Positions 39,516 through 51,213 of a stretch of 59,833 nt of DNA are shown here, one piece after another. Within the stretch, counting starts at the first letter, position 1; each line of letters starts with the position of its first letter. The notes beneath the pieces are model-generated. The model did no database searches. It was not told the DNA's origin and worked only from the letters and a program-made list of their open reading frames with translations. Source of the stretch: JAVJUS01 sp040220455 (GTDB lineage: Bacteria > Pseudomonadota > Alphaproteobacteria > DSM-16000 > Inquilinaceae); the NCBI GenBank assembly GCA_040220455.1, contig JAVJUS010000058.1, positions 1 to 59,833 on the forward strand, given 5' to 3'. The position numbers and the translations under genes are program-made.

Positions 39516-40811
39516 CTACCGCGGCGCCGGGCCGGGGGCGCGGACACCGGCGAGCAGCACCGCCCCGGCGCCCAGGAAGACCAGGATCGTCGCCATGCCG
39601 ACCCGCTGGCTGTCGAAGGCGTCAGTGGCGAGCCCGAAGGCGAGCGGGCCCAGGAAGGCGATCGACTTGCCGGTCAGGGCGTAGAGGCCGAAGAACTCCG
39701 TCGCCAGGTCGGGCGGCGACAGCCGGGCCATGAGCGACCGGCTGGCCGCCTGGGCCGGCCCGACGAAGACCCCCAGGGCGAGTGCCAGGGCGATGAACCA
39801 CGTCGCGTCGTCGATCAGCAGGATCGGCACGCCGAGCCCGATCAGCCCGGCCAGCGCCAGCATCACCGTCGGCTTGGAGCCGATCCGGTCGTCGACGAAG
39901 GCGAAGCCCGCCGCCCCGGCCCCGGCCGTCACGTTCAGGCCGATGGCGAAGATCAGGATCTCCTCGAAGCTCAGCCCGAAGGTGCCGGCGGCGTAGAGGC
40001 CGCCGACCGCGAACAGGGTCGTCAGCCCGTCGCGGTAGAGTGCGCTGGCGATCAGGAAGCGCAGTACCGCGCCGTGACGCGGCAGGGTCCGCACGGTGCG
40101 GGCGAGCGTCGCCAGCCCCTCGCGCACCGCCCGGCGGGCCGTGGCGCCGGTGCCGGACCCGTCGGCGACGGCCAGGAAGATCGGCAGGGCGAACAGGGCG
40201 TACCAGACGGCGACCAGCAGCGCCGTCGCGCGCACCGGCTGCTGGGCGTCGTCCGGCAGGCCCAGCCAGGGCGCGGTCTCCCCCAGCCCGACCAGGCCCA
40301 GCAGCGCGACGGCGAGGCAGGCGAGCCCGCCGATATAGCCGAGCCCCCAACCCCAGCCGCTGACCCGCCCGGTCATCCGCGCCGGCGCCACCGAGGGCAG
40401 CATGGCGTTGTAGACCACCCCCGCCAGCTCGAACGCGATCGAGGCGACCACGACCAGGGCCAGCGCGTACGGCACATACGCCGGGTCGGGCCGGGCGTAC
40501 CACAGCGCCGCCGTGGCCAGGACCGTGACCGCCGTGAAGGCGGCGAGCCAGGGCTTGCGACGGCCCACCCGGTCGGCGATCGCCCCCATCACCGGCGCGG
40601 CGAGTGCCACCGCGAAGCCCGCCGCGCCGATCGCGTAGCCCCAGGCGGCGCTGCCCGCCGTCTCGTCGCCATGGATGCCGCGGGCGAAATAGACCGAGAA
40701 GACGAAGGTGCCGATCACCGTGTTGAAGGCGGAATTGGCCCAGTCGTAGAGGCACCAGGCGGCGATGGCGCGGGGCGGCTGGCCGTCGCGGGGCGGAGGC
40801 GGGGCGGTCAT
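39516..40811 (-). CDS. MFS transporter, UMF1 (BtlA/Atg22-like) family
   Basis: A 431-residue inner-membrane transporter with about 12 helices. AAWCLYDWANSAFNTVIGTFVFSVYF at the start is the UMF1-family hallmark, with GAIADRVGRRKPWL as the MFS loop 2-3 motif and VGPAQAASRSLMARL later. Related proteins export amino acids or unknown solutes. ATG 40811 lies directly before the first conserved segment; the frame upstream is Arg-rich. The gene is divergent from acetoacetyl-CoA synthetase. Confidence 0.9.
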   Translation of the reverse strand: MTAPPPPRDGQPPRAIAAWCLYDWANSAFNTVIGTFVFSVYFARGIHGDETAGSAAWGYAIGAAGFAVALAAPVMGAIADRVGRRKPWLAAFTAVTVLATAALWYARPDPAYVPYALALVVVASIAFELAGVVYNAMLPSVAPARMTGRVSGWGWGLGYIGGLACLAVALLGLVGLGETAPWLGLPDDAQQPVRATALLVAVWYALFALPIFLAVADGSGTGATARRAVREGLATLARTVRTLPRHGAVLRFLIASALYRDGLTTLFAVGGLYAAGTFGLSFEEILIFAIGLNVTAGAGAAGFAFVDDRIGSKPTVMLALAGLIGLGVPILLIDDATWFIALALALGVFVGPAQAASRSLMARLSPPDLATEFFGLYALTGKSIAFLGPLAFGLATDAFDSQRVGMATILVFLGAGAVLLAGVRAPGPAPR

Positions 40812-41029
40812 GGGAGCCTCCGGAGGCGGTATCGGATCCGACGCGCGGGCGGCCGAGGGGATCTCGTGCCGAGAGTAGCGCGCCTCGGCCCGCTTGCCGA
40901 CCGGCGATCGCACGCGCCGGCATGGGCCGGGTTGCCGGGGGGCGCCCGGGCCGTGTATTCGTCGCGTTTCGAGGTCGAACAGCGCCCGCCGCCGCAATGC
41001 CGGGCCGATTCGCCGGGAGGAAAGCGCCG

Positions 41030-42988
<1,959 letters not shown>

Positions 42989-43040
42989 TCCTGAGGGTCG
43001 CGGGGCCGTCGACCATGACGGCCGCGGACCGACGAGGGCT

Positions 43041-43378
43041 CACCACCAAGGGCACCAAGACCACCAAGGCGCGTCCGTGGCGGGGCCCTTGGTCGGGTTT
43101 TCACCACGTAGGCACGAAGGGGCACGAAGCTGTCTCACAGTCGGGAGCGGGACGTGCATTCGGCCCGAAGGTCCGGCGCCGTCAGGCGCCTGTAACCAAT
43201 CGGCTTATCGCCCCGGGCGGCCCGGCCCGAAGATCGCGCCGAGCCCCTTCGTGCCTTCGTGGTTGAGTCGATCACGACGACAGCGCGCGCGATGTCGGGT
43301 TCGCTTCGCTCACTCGACCTGCGGGGGCTTGGTGGATGCGCGCGACGGCCCTGCCGCCGGCGCGCCTTGGTGGTGAGA
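43041..43378. repeat. Nested inverted repeat in a gene-free gap
   Basis: The outer arms contain CACCAAGGCGCG (about 43063-43074) and CGCGCCTTGGTGG (43361-43373). The inner arms are 43101-43125 (ACCACGTAGGCACGAAGG...) and 43242-43266, which match over about 22 of 25 nt as an inverted repeat. Triplet-like repeats of CACCAAG run along the left outer arm. The gap 42989-43399 has no gene that I can support. Confidence 0.6.
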
Positions 43379-43399
43379 CCCCTTTACGGCGCCGGACAG

Positions 43400-43432
43400 G
43401 AAAACGGCGCGGGGAGCGATGCCCCCCGCGCC
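43400..43432 (-). terminator. Rho-independent terminator of pnp
   Basis: On the minus strand a 9-bp stem GGCGCGGGG/CCCCGCGCC (43432-43406) is followed by GTTTTCC, 29 nt after the pnp stop codon. Confidence 0.85.
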
Positions 43433-43460
43433 GCGGTACCGATCCGAAAGCCCGCAGGCG

Positions 43461-45575
43461 TCAGGACGCGGCGGTCTCCGCCAGGTCGGCGCCGGTCTCC
43501 TGGTCGACGGCCTTCATCGACAGCTTGACCTTGCCGCGGTCGTCGAAGCCCAGGCACTTGACCTTCACCGTGTCGCCGACCTTGACCACATCCTCGACCG
43601 CCTTGGGCCGAGGCGAGGCCATCTCGGAGACATGGACCAGCCCGTCGCGGGTGCCCAGGAAGTTGACGAAGGCGCCGAAGTCCAGCGTCTTGACGACCTT
43701 GCCGTTGTAGATCTTGCCGATCTCGGGCTCGGCGGCGATCGAGTTGATCCAGTCGATCGCGCGCTGCGCGGCCGTGGCGTCGACCGCCGCGACCTTCACC
43801 GTGCCGTCGTCGTCGATGTCGACCTTGGCGCCGGTGGTCTCGGTGATCTCCCGGATCACCTTGCCGCCGGAGCCGATGACCTCGCGGATCTTGTCCTTGG
43901 CGATGTTGATCACCGTGATCCGCGGCGCCGAGGCCGCGACCTCGCCCCGGGATTCGGCCAGGCCATTGGCCATCTCGCCCAGGATATGGACGCGGCCGTC
44001 CCGCGCCTGGTCGAGCGCGACCTGCATGATCTCCCGCGTGATCGAGGTGATCTTGATGTCCATCTGGAGCGAGGTGACGCCCTTCTCGGTGCCCGCCACC
44101 TTGAAGTCCATGTCGCCCAAATGGTCCTCGTCGCCCAGGATGTCGGACAGGACGGCGAAGCGGTCATCCTCCTTGATCAGGCCCATGGCGATGCCGGCGA
44201 CCGGGCGCGACAGCGGCACGCCCGAGTCCATCAGCGACAGGCTGGTGCCGCAGACCGTGGCCATGGAGGAGGAGCCGTTGGACTCCGTGATCTCCGAGAC
44301 GACGCGAATCGTGTAGGGAAACGACTCCTTCGGCGGCAGCAGCGGCCGGATCGCCCGCCACGCGAGCTTGCCGTGGCCGATCTCGCGGCGTCCCGGCGGC
44401 CGCATGAAGGAGGCCTCGCCGACCGAATAGGGCGGGAAGTTGTAGTGGAGCATGAAATGCTCCCGGTACTCGCCCTCGAGCGCGTCGACGATCTGCTCGT
44501 CCTGGCCCGTACCCAGCGTGGTGACGACCAGCGCCTGGGTCTCGCCCCGGGTGAACAGGGCCGAGCCGTGGCTGCGGTCCAGCAGGCCGACCTCCGCCGT
44601 GATCGGGCGGACGTCGCTGGTCGTGCGGCCGTCGATCCGCTTGCCGGTATCGAGGATCGCGCCACGCACGATCTCCGACTCCAGGCTCTTCAGGATGCCG
44701 CCGGCGAGCGCGATCTCCGTCTCGTCCTCGAGCGCGGCCATGGCCTTGGTCCGGACCTCGGCCAGCGCGTTCTGACGGTCCTGCTTGACCGTCATCGCGT
44801 AGGCCTTGCGCAGGTCCTCGCCGATGGCGGCGCGCAGCTTCTCCTTGACCGTCTCGGCCTCGGGCGGCGGCTCGGGGACGTCCCAGGGCTCCTTGGCGCA
44901 CATCTCGGCCAGGTCGATGATCGCCTCGATCACCGGCTGCATCTGCTCGTGACCATAGGTCACCGCGCCGAGCATCGTCTCCTCGGAGAGCTCGTGGGCT
45001 TCCGACTCGACCATCAGCACGCCCTCGGCCGTGCCGGCGACCACGAGGTCGAGCTCGGTGTCGGGCATGCGGTCGAGGGTCGGGTTGAGGATGTACTCCC
45101 CGTCCTTGTAGCCGACCCGCGCGCCGCCGATCGGGCCCAGGAACGGCAGGCCGGAGATCGTCAGCGCCGCCGAGGCGCCCACCATGGCCACGATGTCCGG
45201 GTCGTTCTCCAGGTCATGGCTCAGCACCGTGCAGATGACCTGGGTCTCGTTCTTGTAGCCCTTGGCGAAGAGCGGACGGATCGGCCGGTCGATCAGCCGG
45301 CTCGTCAGCGTCTCCTTCTCCGAGGGCCGGCCCTCCCGCTTGAAGAAGCCGCCGGGGATCTTGCCGGCCGCGAAGGTCTTCTCCTGGTAGTTGACCGTCA
45401 GCGGGAAGAAGTCGATCCCGGGCTTGGGCTGGCGCTGGCCGACCGCGGTGCACAGCACCACCGTCTCGCCATAGGTCGCGAGCACCGCGCCGTCGGCCTG
45501 GCGCGCGATCTTGCCCGTCTCCAGGGTCAGCGTGCGGCCGCCCCACTCGATCGACTTTCGGTAAACGTTGAACAT
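43461..45575 (-). CDS. pnp: Polyribonucleotide nucleotidyltransferase (PNPase)
   Basis: A 704-residue phosphorolytic 3'-5' exoribonuclease that works in RNA decay with RNase E. Two RNase PH domains (about 10-230 and 315-545) flank an alpha-helical linker, followed by a KH domain (ITVINIAKDKIREVIGSGGKVIREI) and an S1 domain (GKIYNGKVVKTLDFGAFVNFLGTRDGLVHVSEM). The catalytic region DILGDEDHLGDMDFKVAGT is intact. It is the last gene of the rpsO-pnp unit. Two hairpins between rpsO and pnp may allow RNase processing and PNPase autocontrol, as in E. coli. Confidence 0.97.
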   Translation of the reverse strand: MFNVYRKSIEWGGRTLTLETGKIARQADGAVLATYGETVVLCTAVGQRQPKPGIDFFPLTVNYQEKTFAAGKIPGGFFKREGRPSEKETLTSRLIDRPIRPLFAKGYKNETQVICTVLSHDLENDPDIVAMVGASAALTISGLPFLGPIGGARVGYKDGEYILNPTLDRMPDTELDLVVAGTAEGVLMVESEAHELSEETMLGAVTYGHEQMQPVIEAIIDLAEMCAKEPWDVPEPPPEAETVKEKLRAAIGEDLRKAYAMTVKQDRQNALAEVRTKAMAALEDETEIALAGGILKSLESEIVRGAILDTGKRIDGRTTSDVRPITAEVGLLDRSHGSALFTRGETQALVVTTLGTGQDEQIVDALEGEYREHFMLHYNFPPYSVGEASFMRPPGRREIGHGKLAWRAIRPLLPPKESFPYTIRVVSEITESNGSSSMATVCGTSLSLMDSGVPLSRPVAGIAMGLIKEDDRFAVLSDILGDEDHLGDMDFKVAGTEKGVTSLQMDIKITSITREIMQVALDQARDGRVHILGEMANGLAESRGEVAASAPRITVINIAKDKIREVIGSGGKVIREITETTGAKVDIDDDGTVKVAAVDATAAQRAIDWINSIAAEPEIGKIYNGKVVKTLDFGAFVNFLGTRDGLVHVSEMASPRPKAVEDVVKVGDTVKVKCLGFDDRGKVKLSMKAVDQETGADLAETAAS

Positions 45576-45672
45576 TCCTACCCATCCTTCCGTCGGAGAC
45601 TCCGGCCGCCGGGGGTCCGTGACCCGTCGGGAAGCGGCGATCGGAGCGGGCCGGCCGTGCCGGCCCTTCGTG

Positions 45673-45712
45673 AAAAAACGCGACGCCGCCCACCCGGTCG
45701 GGGAGGCGGCGC
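45673..45712 (-). terminator. Terminator between rpsO and pnp
   Basis: On the minus strand a GC stem (GCCGCC ... GGCGGC with inner CCC/GGG) is followed by GCGTTTTTT. A second 8-bp hairpin CGAACGAC/GTCGTTCG lies at 45751-45775 without a T-tract. Together they fill much of the 316-nt rpsO-pnp gap, which holds no gene. Confidence 0.75.
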
Positions 45713-45891
45713 CAGGAAACCCTCTAGAGCAGCCCGTGTTCCGAAGGAGACGAACGACAGGCTCCAGGTCGTTCGAGACAGGACCGTCCGGCCGGTGGCC
45801 GCGGCATCGTCGCGGCGGCCGGGGGCCGGATCGTCTGTCGCGCGGAAAAACCCATGAAACGGCCTCTCGTGCCGTGGTCGCCTCCCGGCGA

Positions 45892-46161
45892 TCAGCGGCG
45901 CAGCCCGAGCGACTTCACGATCGTGTCGTAGCGGTCGCGGTTCCTGCTCTTGAGATAGTCGAGCATCCGGCGACGCTGGCCCACCATGACCAGAAGGCCG
46001 CGGCGGGAGTGGAAATCCTGCTTGTGCGTCTTGAGATGCTCGGTGAGGTTCGCGATACGCTCGCTCAGCACCGCGATCTGGACCTCGGGAGAGCCGGTAT
46101 CGGCCTCGCCGCGTCCATATTCCTTGACCAGTTCCTGCTTGCGCTCGGACGTGATCGACAT
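45892..46161 (-). CDS. rpsO: 30S ribosomal protein S15 (uS15)
   Basis: An 89-residue protein of the exact family length. ADTGSPEVQIAVLSERI, NLTEHLKTHKQDFHSRRGLL and RRRMLDYLK are diagnostic. S15 binds the 16S rRNA three-way junction early in assembly and represses its own translation in several bacteria. It lies between truB and pnp, as in most proteobacteria. Confidence 0.98.
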   Translation of the reverse strand: MSITSERKQELVKEYGRGEADTGSPEVQIAVLSERIANLTEHLKTHKQDFHSRRGLLVMVGQRRRMLDYLKSRNRDRYDTIVKSLGLRR

Positions 46162-46182
46162 CGTGGCAAACGCTCCTCGGCG

Positions 46183-47127
46183 TCACGTGAGATTGAGGAC
46201 GCGCACCGGGCGGATCTCCACGCCCTCCAATCGGGCGAGCGCCACCGGGACAGCCCCGTGCATGGCGAGAACCAGGGGTTCCTCCGCCGTCAGATCGATC
46301 CGCAGGCCCTCGAGCTTGTGGCGATCCGACCGGCTCAGGAACGCGACGGCCTGTCCGCGCTTGAGCTGGTGCGCCTGGCTTTCCGACAGGGCCACCGCCG
46401 GGATGTCGTCCAGCGGGGTCTCGACGGGAAGGAGGGCGCTTTCCGCGTCCCCCTCGTCAGCCAGCGCGTCTAAATGCTCCAAGGTGACCGCGTCGTCAAG
46501 GGTGAAGGCACCGACCCGCGTGCGCCGCAGCGCCTCCAGATGGCCCAGCGTGCCCAGCGCCGCGGCGATGTCGCGGGCCAGCGCGCGCATGTAGGCGCCC
46601 TTGCCGCTGACCGCCTCGAACACCGCGTGATCGGCGTCCGGCCGGTCGACCAGCGCCAGGTGGTGGATCGACACCGGTCGCGAGGCGAGCTCCGGCGGCC
46701 GGCCCTCGCGGGCCAGGTCGTAGGCCCGCTCGCCGTCGACCTTGATGGCGGAGTAGGCCGGCGGCACCTGGTCGATCTCGCCGACGAAGCGGTCGAGCAC
46801 CGCCTCGATCGCCGCGTCGTCGGGCCGGGCCTCGACCGTCCGCGTGACCGAGCCCTCCGCGTCGTCGGTATCCGTCTCGACGCCCCAGCGCACGGTGAAG
46901 CGGTAGGTCTTCTCGCCGTCCATCGCCCACTGGACGGTCTTGGTCGCCTCGCCGAACGCGATCGGCAGCAGGCCCGAGGCCATGGGGTCGAGCGTGCCGC
47001 CATGGCCCGCCTTGGCGGCGTCGAAGACACGCTTGACCCGCCCGACCACCTGGGTCGAGGTCGGGCCCCGCGGCTTGTCGATCACGATCCAGCCGTTGAT
47101 CGGCCGGCCCTTGCGCTTTCGGGCCAT
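46183..47127 (-). CDS. truB: tRNA pseudouridine(55) synthase
   Basis: A 314-residue enzyme that makes pseudouridine 55 in the T-loop of tRNAs. The catalytic aspartate is in GHGGTLDPMASGLLP, with KTYRFTVRWG and PPAYSAIKVDGERAYDLAR following as in all TruB proteins. The C-terminal PUA-like domain ends around 310. It sits in the infB-rbfA-truB-rpsO order. RNA modification and ribosome assembly genes are grouped here. Confidence 0.97.
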   Translation of the reverse strand: MARKRKGRPINGWIVIDKPRGPTSTQVVGRVKRVFDAAKAGHGGTLDPMASGLLPIAFGEATKTVQWAMDGEKTYRFTVRWGVETDTDDAEGSVTRTVEARPDDAAIEAVLDRFVGEIDQVPPAYSAIKVDGERAYDLAREGRPPELASRPVSIHHLALVDRPDADHAVFEAVSGKGAYMRALARDIAAALGTLGHLEALRRTRVGAFTLDDAVTLEHLDALADEGDAESALLPVETPLDDIPAVALSESQAHQLKRGQAVAFLSRSDRHKLEGLRIDLTAEEPLVLAMHGAVPVALARLEGVEIRPVRVLNLT

Positions 47128-47172
47128 CGTCCGTCTTCGCTCCCCGTCCGAGCGCCGCCGGGCCGGCGCGGT

Positions 47173-47649
47173 TCAGCCGCGCCGCGCCCCGTCGCCGTCG
47201 TTTCCGTGGCCGCCGTCTTCGTTGTCGCCGTCATCCGCAGCCGTCTCGGGGCCCTCGACGTCGCGCCGGACCTCCGGGCGGCGCAGCACCGCGTCGATCC
47301 GGTCGGCATAGTCGAAAGATCGGTCGGCGGCGAAGCGCAGCCGCGGCGTGAATTTCAGCCGCACCCCGCGCGCCGCCTCGCCCTGGAGGAACGGCGCCGC
47401 CCGGTCGAGGGCGTCGAGCACCGTTTGCGGATCGCCGCCGCCCAGCGGCATGACGAAGGCCGTCGCCTGCTTGAGGTCGGGGCTCACACGGACCTCGGTC
47501 ACGGTGATCGAAACCCCGGCGAGGTCGGGATCGCGCAGCTCGCCGCGTTGGATGACGCCGGCCAGCGCGTGGCGCAGCGCCTCGCCGACGCGCAACTGGC
47601 GATGCGACGGCGCCCGCGCGGGCGCCGCTCTGCCGGATTTCCGGGCCAT
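47173..47649 (-). CDS. rbfA: Ribosome-binding factor A
   Basis: A 158-residue KH-like protein that helps mature the 3' and 5' ends of 16S rRNA and cold adaptation. LRVGEALRHALAGVIQRGELRDPDL, ITVTEVRVSPDLKQATAFVMPLG and RLRFAADRSFDYADRID are family segments. The last 35 residues are an acidic, Gly/Asp-rich tail. ATG 47649 has GGGAAG 6 nt upstream; ATG 47655 is too close to that site, and the frame extends further upstream without support. Confidence 0.93.
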   Translation of the reverse strand: MARKSGRAAPARAPSHRQLRVGEALRHALAGVIQRGELRDPDLAGVSITVTEVRVSPDLKQATAFVMPLGGGDPQTVLDALDRAAPFLQGEAARGVRLKFTPRLRFAADRSFDYADRIDAVLRRPEVRRDVEGPETAADDGDNEDGGHGNDGDGARRG

Positions 47650-47728
47650 GGGCATCTTCCCGAGGGCGGTGTGGCCGACCGGTGGGGCCGACGGGCTCGC
47701 TGCGGCCACCCGGGGACGGTGGCGCGGC

Positions 47729-50401
47729 CTACAGAACGCGCGCCACTTCCTCGGTCTCGTAGCACTCGACCACGTCGCCGACCTTGATATCCTCGTAATT
47801 CTCGAAGGCCATGCCGCATTCGTAGCCCTCGCGGACCTCGCGGACCTCGTCCTTGAACCGCTTGAGCGTCTTCAGCTTGCCCTGGTGGATGACGACATCG
47901 TCACGCAGCAGGCGCACGCCGGCGCCGCGGCGCACCACCCCGTCGGTGATCATGCAGCCTCCGACCTTGCCGACCTTGGTGATCTGGAAGACCTCCCGGA
48001 TCTGGGCGTAGCCGATGAACTGCTCGCGCACCGTCGGCGACAGCATGCCCGAAAGCGCGTTGCGGACATCGTCGATGGCCTCGTAGATGACGCTGTAGTA
48101 GCGGATCTCGACGCCGTCGCGCTTGGCCATTTCGCGCGCCTGGGGATGAGCACGGACATTGAAGCCGATGACCATCGCCCCGGTCGAGGCGGCAAGCGTG
48201 ATGTCCGATTCGGTGATGCCGCCGACCGCGGCGTGCAGCACCCGGACATCGACCTCGTCGTTGTTCTCGACGAGCTTTTCCAGGCTCGACTGGATCGCCT
48301 CGACCGAGCCCTGGACATCGCCCTTGATGACGACTGCCAGTTCCTTCGTCTCGCCAGCCTGGGCCTGGGCGAACATCTGCTCCAGTGTGCCCCGCTTGGT
48401 GGCGAGCTGCTGCTGCTCGCGCTTTTTCCGGCCACGGTAGTCGGTGATCTCCCGAGCCCGCGACTCCGAGTCGACGACCACGAAGTCGTCGCCCGCCAGA
48501 GGCGCGCCGGTCAGGCCCAGCACCTCCACCGGCACGGCCGGCCCGGCCTCCTGGATGTTGTCGCCGCGGTCGTTGACCAGCGCGCGCACGCGACCCCATT
48601 CGGCGCCGGTGACGAAGATGTCGCCGACCTTCAGCGTGCCGCGTCGGACCAGCACCGTGGCGACCGCGCCGCGGCCCTTCTCGATCTTCGCCTCGACGAC
48701 CACGCCCTCGGCGGTGCGGTCCGGATTGGCCGCGAGCTCCAGGATCTCGGACTGGAGCAAGATCGCCTCCTCCAGCCGGTCGAGCCCCTCGCCGGTCTTG
48801 GCCGAGACCTCGATCGCCTGGACGTCGCCACCCATGTCCTCGACCACGACCTCGTACTGCAGCAGCTCGGTGCGGACCTTGTTCGGGTCGCTGGCCGGCA
48901 GATCGCACTTGTTGATCGCGATGATCATCGGAACGCCGGCGGCCTTGGCGTGATTGATCGCCTCGATCGTCTGCGGCATCACGCTGTCGTCGGCGGCGAC
49001 GACCAGGATCACGATGTCGGTCGTGCCCGCGCCGCGCGCGCGCATCGCGGTGAAGGCGGCGTGGCCCGGCGTGTCGATGAAGGTGATCTTGCCGCCCGAC
49101 GGCAGCACGACCTGATAGGCGCCGATATGCTGCGTGATGCCGCCGGCCTCCTTGGCCGCGACGTCGGTCTTGCGCAGCGCGTCGAGCAGCGACGTCTTGC
49201 CGTGGTCGACATGGCCCATGACCGTGACGATCGGCGCGCGGGGCTTGAGCGCCTCGGTCGCGTCGTCCTCGCCGCCCAGGCCGACCTCGACATCGGCTTC
49301 GGAGACGCGCTTGGACCGGTGACCGAATTCTTCCACCACGAGCTCCGCGGTATCGGCGTCGATGCTTTGGGTGATCGTCGCCATCACGCCCATCTTCATG
49401 AGCGACTTGATGACGTCCGCCGCCCGCTCGGCCATGCGGTTGGCCAGCTCCTGGACCGTGAGCGCCTCGGGAATCGTGACGTCGCGGACGATCTTCTCCT
49501 GGGAGCCCGCGGCCTGGGCGCGCCGCTCTCGCTCGCGCTGGCGCCGGACCGACGCCAGCGAGCGCGTGCGCTCGGCCTCGTCGCCGGTCAGCGCCTGGGT
49601 CACCGTCATCTTGCCCGACCGGCGACGCTGGTCGCCGCGCCCGCGTGACGGGGCCGGGCGACGCGGCGTCTCAGTACGGCCGGGCGCACGGCGAGCCCGC
49701 GCCTGCTCCTCTTCCTCCAGAGCGCCCCGGCCGACCTTGGCGACGGCCGCCTGGGCCGCGCGATCGGCGACCTCCCGGCGCTTCTTGTCCTCCTCGGCGT
49801 CGGCCTCGCGCTTGTCCGCATCGGCCCTGCGGCGCTGGGCCTCGCTGTCGGACTTGGCCTTCTCGGCCTCCTCGATGCGGGCGCGCTCCTCGGCGGCCTT
49901 GCGGTCCTCCTCGGCCTGGATGCTCTTGAGCTCCTCGAGCTCGCGCCGGCGCAGGGCCTCGGGGTCCAGGACCTCGGGCTCCGCCACGACCGAGGCGGCC
50001 GGCTCCTCCGCCGCCTCGACGGTCTCGATCACCGGCGGCGCCTCGGGCGCCGGGGCCGGGCGGCTCAATTCCTCGGCCTTGAGGGCCTTCAGCGCGCGCT
50101 CCCGGGCCTCGCGTTCGGCCGGGGTCAGGCCGCGCGTCGGCTTGCCGCCGCCGCCCTTGCCCTGGCGCGGCGCGCCACCGCCCTCGGCCGCCTGGCGCGC
50201 GGCCGCACCGCCATCGGCCAGACCGGTCTGGTGACGGTCGAGATTGCGCTTGCGCTTGACCTCCACCTGCACGGTCTTCGACCGGCCGTGGGAGAAGCTC
50301 TGCCGCACCTGCCCGGAGTCTCCCCCCTGACGGCCCAGCGACAGACGCCCCTTGCCACCGAGGCTCAGCGTCTTGCGATCCTGCTCTTTGCTTTCGCTCA
50401 T
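47729..50401 (-). CDS. infB: Translation initiation factor IF-2
   Basis: An 890-residue GTPase that brings fMet-tRNA to the 30S subunit. A long charged N-terminal part (1-370, with an Ala/Glu/Arg-rich coiled region at about 150-260) precedes the IF2 N-domain, then the G domain with GHVDHGKTS, DTPGHAAF and NKCDLPAS, domains II-III and the C-terminal fMet-binding domain. ATG 50401 (MSESKEQDRKTLSLGGKGRL) is the typical alphaproteobacterial start; a TTG at 50416 overlaps the upstream stop but lacks a spaced ribosome-binding site. Confidence 0.97.
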   Translation of the reverse strand: MSESKEQDRKTLSLGGKGRLSLGRQGGDSGQVRQSFSHGRSKTVQVEVKRKRNLDRHQTGLADGGAAARQAAEGGGAPRQGKGGGGKPTRGLTPAEREARERALKALKAEELSRPAPAPEAPPVIETVEAAEEPAASVVAEPEVLDPEALRRRELEELKSIQAEEDRKAAEERARIEEAEKAKSDSEAQRRRADADKREADAEEDKKRREVADRAAQAAVAKVGRGALEEEEQARARRAPGRTETPRRPAPSRGRGDQRRRSGKMTVTQALTGDEAERTRSLASVRRQRERERRAQAAGSQEKIVRDVTIPEALTVQELANRMAERAADVIKSLMKMGVMATITQSIDADTAELVVEEFGHRSKRVSEADVEVGLGGEDDATEALKPRAPIVTVMGHVDHGKTSLLDALRKTDVAAKEAGGITQHIGAYQVVLPSGGKITFIDTPGHAAFTAMRARGAGTTDIVILVVAADDSVMPQTIEAINHAKAAGVPMIIAINKCDLPASDPNKVRTELLQYEVVVEDMGGDVQAIEVSAKTGEGLDRLEEAILLQSEILELAANPDRTAEGVVVEAKIEKGRGAVATVLVRRGTLKVGDIFVTGAEWGRVRALVNDRGDNIQEAGPAVPVEVLGLTGAPLAGDDFVVVDSESRAREITDYRGRKKREQQQLATKRGTLEQMFAQAQAGETKELAVVIKGDVQGSVEAIQSSLEKLVENNDEVDVRVLHAAVGGITESDITLAASTGAMVIGFNVRAHPQAREMAKRDGVEIRYYSVIYEAIDDVRNALSGMLSPTVREQFIGYAQIREVFQITKVGKVGGCMITDGVVRRGAGVRLLRDDVVIHQGKLKTLKRFKDEVREVREGYECGMAFENYEDIKVGDVVECYETEEVARVL

Positions 50402-50412
50402 CTCGTCCAGCG

Positions 50413-51123
50413 TCAACCCTTCACGGCGGGGGCATCCTCCCCGTCCGACCGCATTCCGTCAAGCCGACCGGCTTCGACAAGAAGCCGCTCGGCCAATCCG
50501 CCGGGACCGACGGCGACATGCACCGCCGACCCGCGCCCGAAAGCCTCGCCCAGGGCGTCGGATCCCAGGACCCGCACCACCGGTACCCCGCTCGACGCGG
50601 CCAGGCCGGCGAGCCGGCGAAAGCCGTCCTCGCTGCCGTCCCGCGCCTCGAACAACACCACCGCGCGCCCGGCCTCCAGGCGCTCGCGCACCTTGTGCAG
50701 GCCGCTGACCGCGTGGCCGGCGCCGCGCGCCAGGCTCAAGATCGCCAAGCAGCGCCGCTCGAGCAGCGCCTCGACGCGCTCGACCAGGTCGGGCGGCGTC
50801 GTCACCGGCCCTCCGGCGGCCTTGGCGAAGCGGCCCTTCCTGACGGCGCTGGCGAGCGTCGCCCGGTCAGCGCGCACCCACAGGCCGCGGCCGGGGAGCT
50901 TTTCCTCGATATCCGGCGTGACGGTGCCGTCCGGCGCGACGACGAAGCGCACCAGCGCCGTCTTCGGCCGCACCGAGCGCGTGACGAGGCAGCGCCGCCA
51001 GGGGCCGCGCGGCTCCGGCCGGGCACGCGTCGGCGCAGCCGGGTCGGCCGCCGGGCCCGGCACGGCCGTCCCGTTCGGGACGCCGCCGGTGGCCTGCGCG
51101 CTCGTGATCGTCAAATCGCTCAC
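50413..51123 (-). CDS. YlxR (DUF448) / L7Ae fusion RNA-binding protein
   Basis: A 236-residue protein found in alphaproteobacterial nusA-infB operons. The N-terminal YlxR fold reads RRCLVTRSVRPKTALVRFVVAPDG ... KLPGRGLWVRADR. The C-terminal half (about 125-215) resembles ribosomal protein L7Ae, a kink-turn binder (GAGHAVSGLHKVRERLEAGRAVVLFEARDGS). Its exact job is unknown, and a role in RNA or RNase P regulation has been suggested for YlxR. GTG 51123 is chosen for the GGAG 5 nt upstream and because the upstream frame is Arg/Gly-rich. Its stop is 11 nt before infB. Confidence 0.9.
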   Translation of the reverse strand: MSDLTITSAQATGGVPNGTAVPGPAADPAAPTRARPEPRGPWRRCLVTRSVRPKTALVRFVVAPDGTVTPDIEEKLPGRGLWVRADRATLASAVRKGRFAKAAGGPVTTPPDLVERVEALLERRCLAILSLARGAGHAVSGLHKVRERLEAGRAVVLFEARDGSEDGFRRLAGLAASSGVPVVRVLGSDALGEAFGRGSAVHVAVGPGGLAERLLVEAGRLDGMRSDGEDAPAVKG

Positions 51124-51213
51124 CCGTGCTCCGCGCGCCCCGCGAGGCGCGCCGTTGATCCGTTCCACTCGCCGGGCGCCGCCCCGCGGCACCCGAAAAC
51201 CGCTCGGCCACCG

